From the NCBI GenBank assembly GCA_016200765.1, contig JACQEC010000112.1:1-6506 (forward strand): 6,506 nt of DNA. Direction: 5' to 3'. The position numbers and the translations under genes were made by a program. The notes below the pieces were generated by a model. That model searched no databases and was not told where the DNA came from. It saw nothing but the letters and a program-made list of their open reading frames with translations. This document shows, piece after piece, positions 5,283-6,506 of this stretch. Each line of letters starts with the position of its first letter. Position 1 is the first letter of the stretch. This DNA is from Chloroflexota bacterium (GTDB lineage: Bacteria; Chloroflexota; Anaerolineae; JACRMK01).

Positions 5283-6506
5283 TTGACCTCTGTGCCCGGT
5301 TGCGCGGGTCGCAACCGGTAAAGCAAACCCACGGGCGTAGCGTCGAGCGTCGCGGGCAAATCGTCCGGCAGGGTATCTATGTAAACGGGACGCCGGGCGA
5401 CCTCCCGTGTGACGAGGTCGTACATATCTCCCTGCGCGATGAGAAAGCGATTGATCGCCTGCACGTCCGGGCGCAGGCCCTCGACCAATTGCAAATACTC
5501 GATCAGCGGTACGGTATCCCAGCGGCCCAGCACCAGCGCGCCGGGCTCTGCCTCGCGCAGAAGTGTTACACCCCGCTCTCGCACGCTCCAATCACCGGCG
5601 CGGTTGACCAAAGGCCAGTTCCATATTGCGGCCACCAACACCACGCCGGCCATCGCGCCTCGCAGTAGCCATATTTCCCAGCGCATCACACCGGCGCTCC
5701 GGCTCTCACCCAGCCAATTGACCAGCCATTGGTAGCCCGCGCCAAGCCACAACGCCCAGATAAGATAAACCGACAGGAACATCGTGTCCTTGTCAGGCAC
5801 GCGGTAATCAACAAAGAACACCGCGCTGACCACGAACATCAAGAGAAGCATAACACCGGCCGGTCGCTCGCGCCTCAGAAGCACTACGGCCCCGAGCAAA
5901 CCCGGCCCGACGCCGGCCGCAAAGAACGCCCGCCACAGCCGCACCCCGAATTGCGCCACCTCGCCCCACAATTCGGCGCCGCGATAGTCGAACATAGACG
6001 CCGCAAACGTCTGCGCGGAAACGAGCCCCCACAAATCGCCAGGTGAGTCCAGATGCAGTGGCCTGAACGTTCCAGTCGCGTCATAATGGCCCGCATAATT
6101 AAAGGCGGGCTGTGCCGCGTAGCGCAGCGGCAGATAGAGGTACACGCTCAGACCGAGCAGGAGCGCGCCCATCGCCGGCATGGCGTCGAGCGCCATCTGG
6201 CGCGGTGACAACGCCTGCCGCCGCACCGTAGAGATGATACACCATGCACAGCCGGGGATCAGCAAGAGCGTGGCTCCGTGATGCGCAAGGCCCAGCCCCA
6301 ACAGCAGGCCCACCCACACAAGCCGTCGCGGAATCGGGCGTTCGGCCCAACGCCCGAGCGCGAGAATCAGCCCCGCCGTCAGCGCGGTCTGGAGGGTATA
6401 AACTTCGGCGATCAGCGAGAGCGCCCAGAAGAACGTGGAGCAGGCCAGCAGTCCAAGTGCCCCTATCGCCGCCACGCCGCTCACCCCCCAACGGCGCAGG
6501 ATGCGC
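5279..6506 (-). CDS. DUF2723 family multi-membrane protein, GT-C glycosyltransferase-like (5' end beyond window)
   Basis: The frame is open from the right edge to TGA 5279-5281, giving more than 400 residues; the N-terminal portion lies beyond base 6506, and the GTG at 6484 is likely internal because in-frame sequence (RILRRWG) continues upstream. Family marks: an AEVYTLQTAL segment after the first visible helix, GLGLAHHGATLLLIPG, VYLYLPLR followed by a soluble loop with FNYAGHYDATGTF, RVPDKDTMFLSVYL, and a C-terminal soluble region LVLGRWDTVPLIEYLQLVEGLRPDV. DUF2723 proteins are predicted GT-C-type membrane glycosyltransferases (family GT117, related to eukaryotic TMEM260 O-mannosyltransferase), using lipid-linked sugars on the outer face of the membrane. 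The usual acidic catalytic motif of the first loop would be in the missing N-terminus, so activity cannot be judged. It is translationally coupled to the O-antigen-ligase-like gene, consistent with a surface glycan or glycoprotein role. Confidence 0.85.
   Translation of the reverse strand, partial: RILRRWGVSGVAAIGALGLLACSTFFWALSLIAEVYTLQTALTAGLILALGRWAERPIPRRLVWVGLLLGLGLAHHGATLLLIPGCAWCIISTVRRQALSPRQMALDAMPAMGALLLGLSVYLYLPLRYAAQPAFNYAGHYDATGTFRPLHLDSPGDLWGLVSAQTFAASMFDYRGAELWGEVAQFGVRLWRAFFAAGVGPGLLGAVVLLRRERPAGVMLLLMFVVSAVFFVDYRVPDKDTMFLSVYLIWALWLGAGYQWLVNWLGESRSAGVMRWEIWLLRGAMAGVVLVAAIWNWPLVNRAGDWSVRERGVTLLREAEPGALVLGRWDTVPLIEYLQLVEGLRPDVQAINRFLIAQGDMYDLVTREVARRPVYIDTLPDDLPATLDATPVGLLYRLRPAQPGTEVK

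Noticed and set aside
5283..5591. N-terminal extension of the O-antigen-ligase-like gene upstream of ATG 5282
   Set aside because: The extension lies wholly within the DUF2723 gene, reads as Arg/Gly/Ala-rich shadow sequence, and lacks hydrophobic or family-like content; the ATGA overlap start is much better.
1..6506. CRISPR arrays, tRNA or rRNA genes, insertion sequences, attachment sites
   Set aside because: No regularly spaced repeats, tRNA-like cloverleaf, transposase motif or flanking terminal repeats were seen anywhere in the window.

Overview
The window is GC-rich (by eye), tightly packed bacterial DNA with seven genes. Two face right (1-1089) and five face left (1137-6506), and the two groups converge across a 47-bp gap. 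Gene styles (a DUF2723 GT-C-like protein paired with an O-antigen-ligase-like protein, and an IlvE whose N-terminus runs YVWWNGEL) fit a Chloroflexota-like, possibly Anaerolineae-related, bacterium. That assignment is inference: no rRNA or marker gene is present.

Right-facing part: the C-terminal half of a 2-oxo acid dehydrogenase E1 beta subunit (pyruvate or branched-chain type) is followed, through a TGATG stop/start overlap, by an unrecognised membrane protein with about five helices.

Left-facing part, in transcription order from the right edge: a DUF2723 multi-membrane protein cut by the window edge overlaps an O-antigen ligase/polymerase-like protein by 4 nt. A 97-bp gap with a good promoter follows, then the branched-chain aminotransferase gene ilvE, a small zinc-ribbon membrane protein, a strong intrinsic terminator, an arginine-deiminase/amidinotransferase-superfamily enzyme, and finally a thioredoxin-fold lipoprotein.

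The main discovery is that last gene. Read straight through, it is one continuous thioredoxin-like lipoprotein of about 132 residues, except for two in-frame TGA codons at 1380-1382 and 1371-1373. They sit exactly where the two cysteines of the W-C-x-x-C active site belong (W-TGA-S-H-TGA). A perfect 7-bp hairpin with a GUG loop begins 11 nt after the second TGA, and its loop lies 18 and 27 nt downstream of the two TGAs, the geometry expected of a bacterial SECIS. At least three other genes here end normally at TGA, so TGA is not simply a sense codon. The best reading is a membrane-anchored UxxU (double-selenocysteine) thioredoxin-like selenoprotein. A conventional gene caller would miss it or reduce it to a 75-residue fragment lacking the active site.

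Functionally, E1 beta and IlvE could both serve branched-chain amino/keto acid metabolism. The DUF2723/ligase pair points to cell-surface glycan or glycoprotein assembly. The ADI-like enzyme and redox lipoprotein probably share a transcript, but their joint role is unknown.
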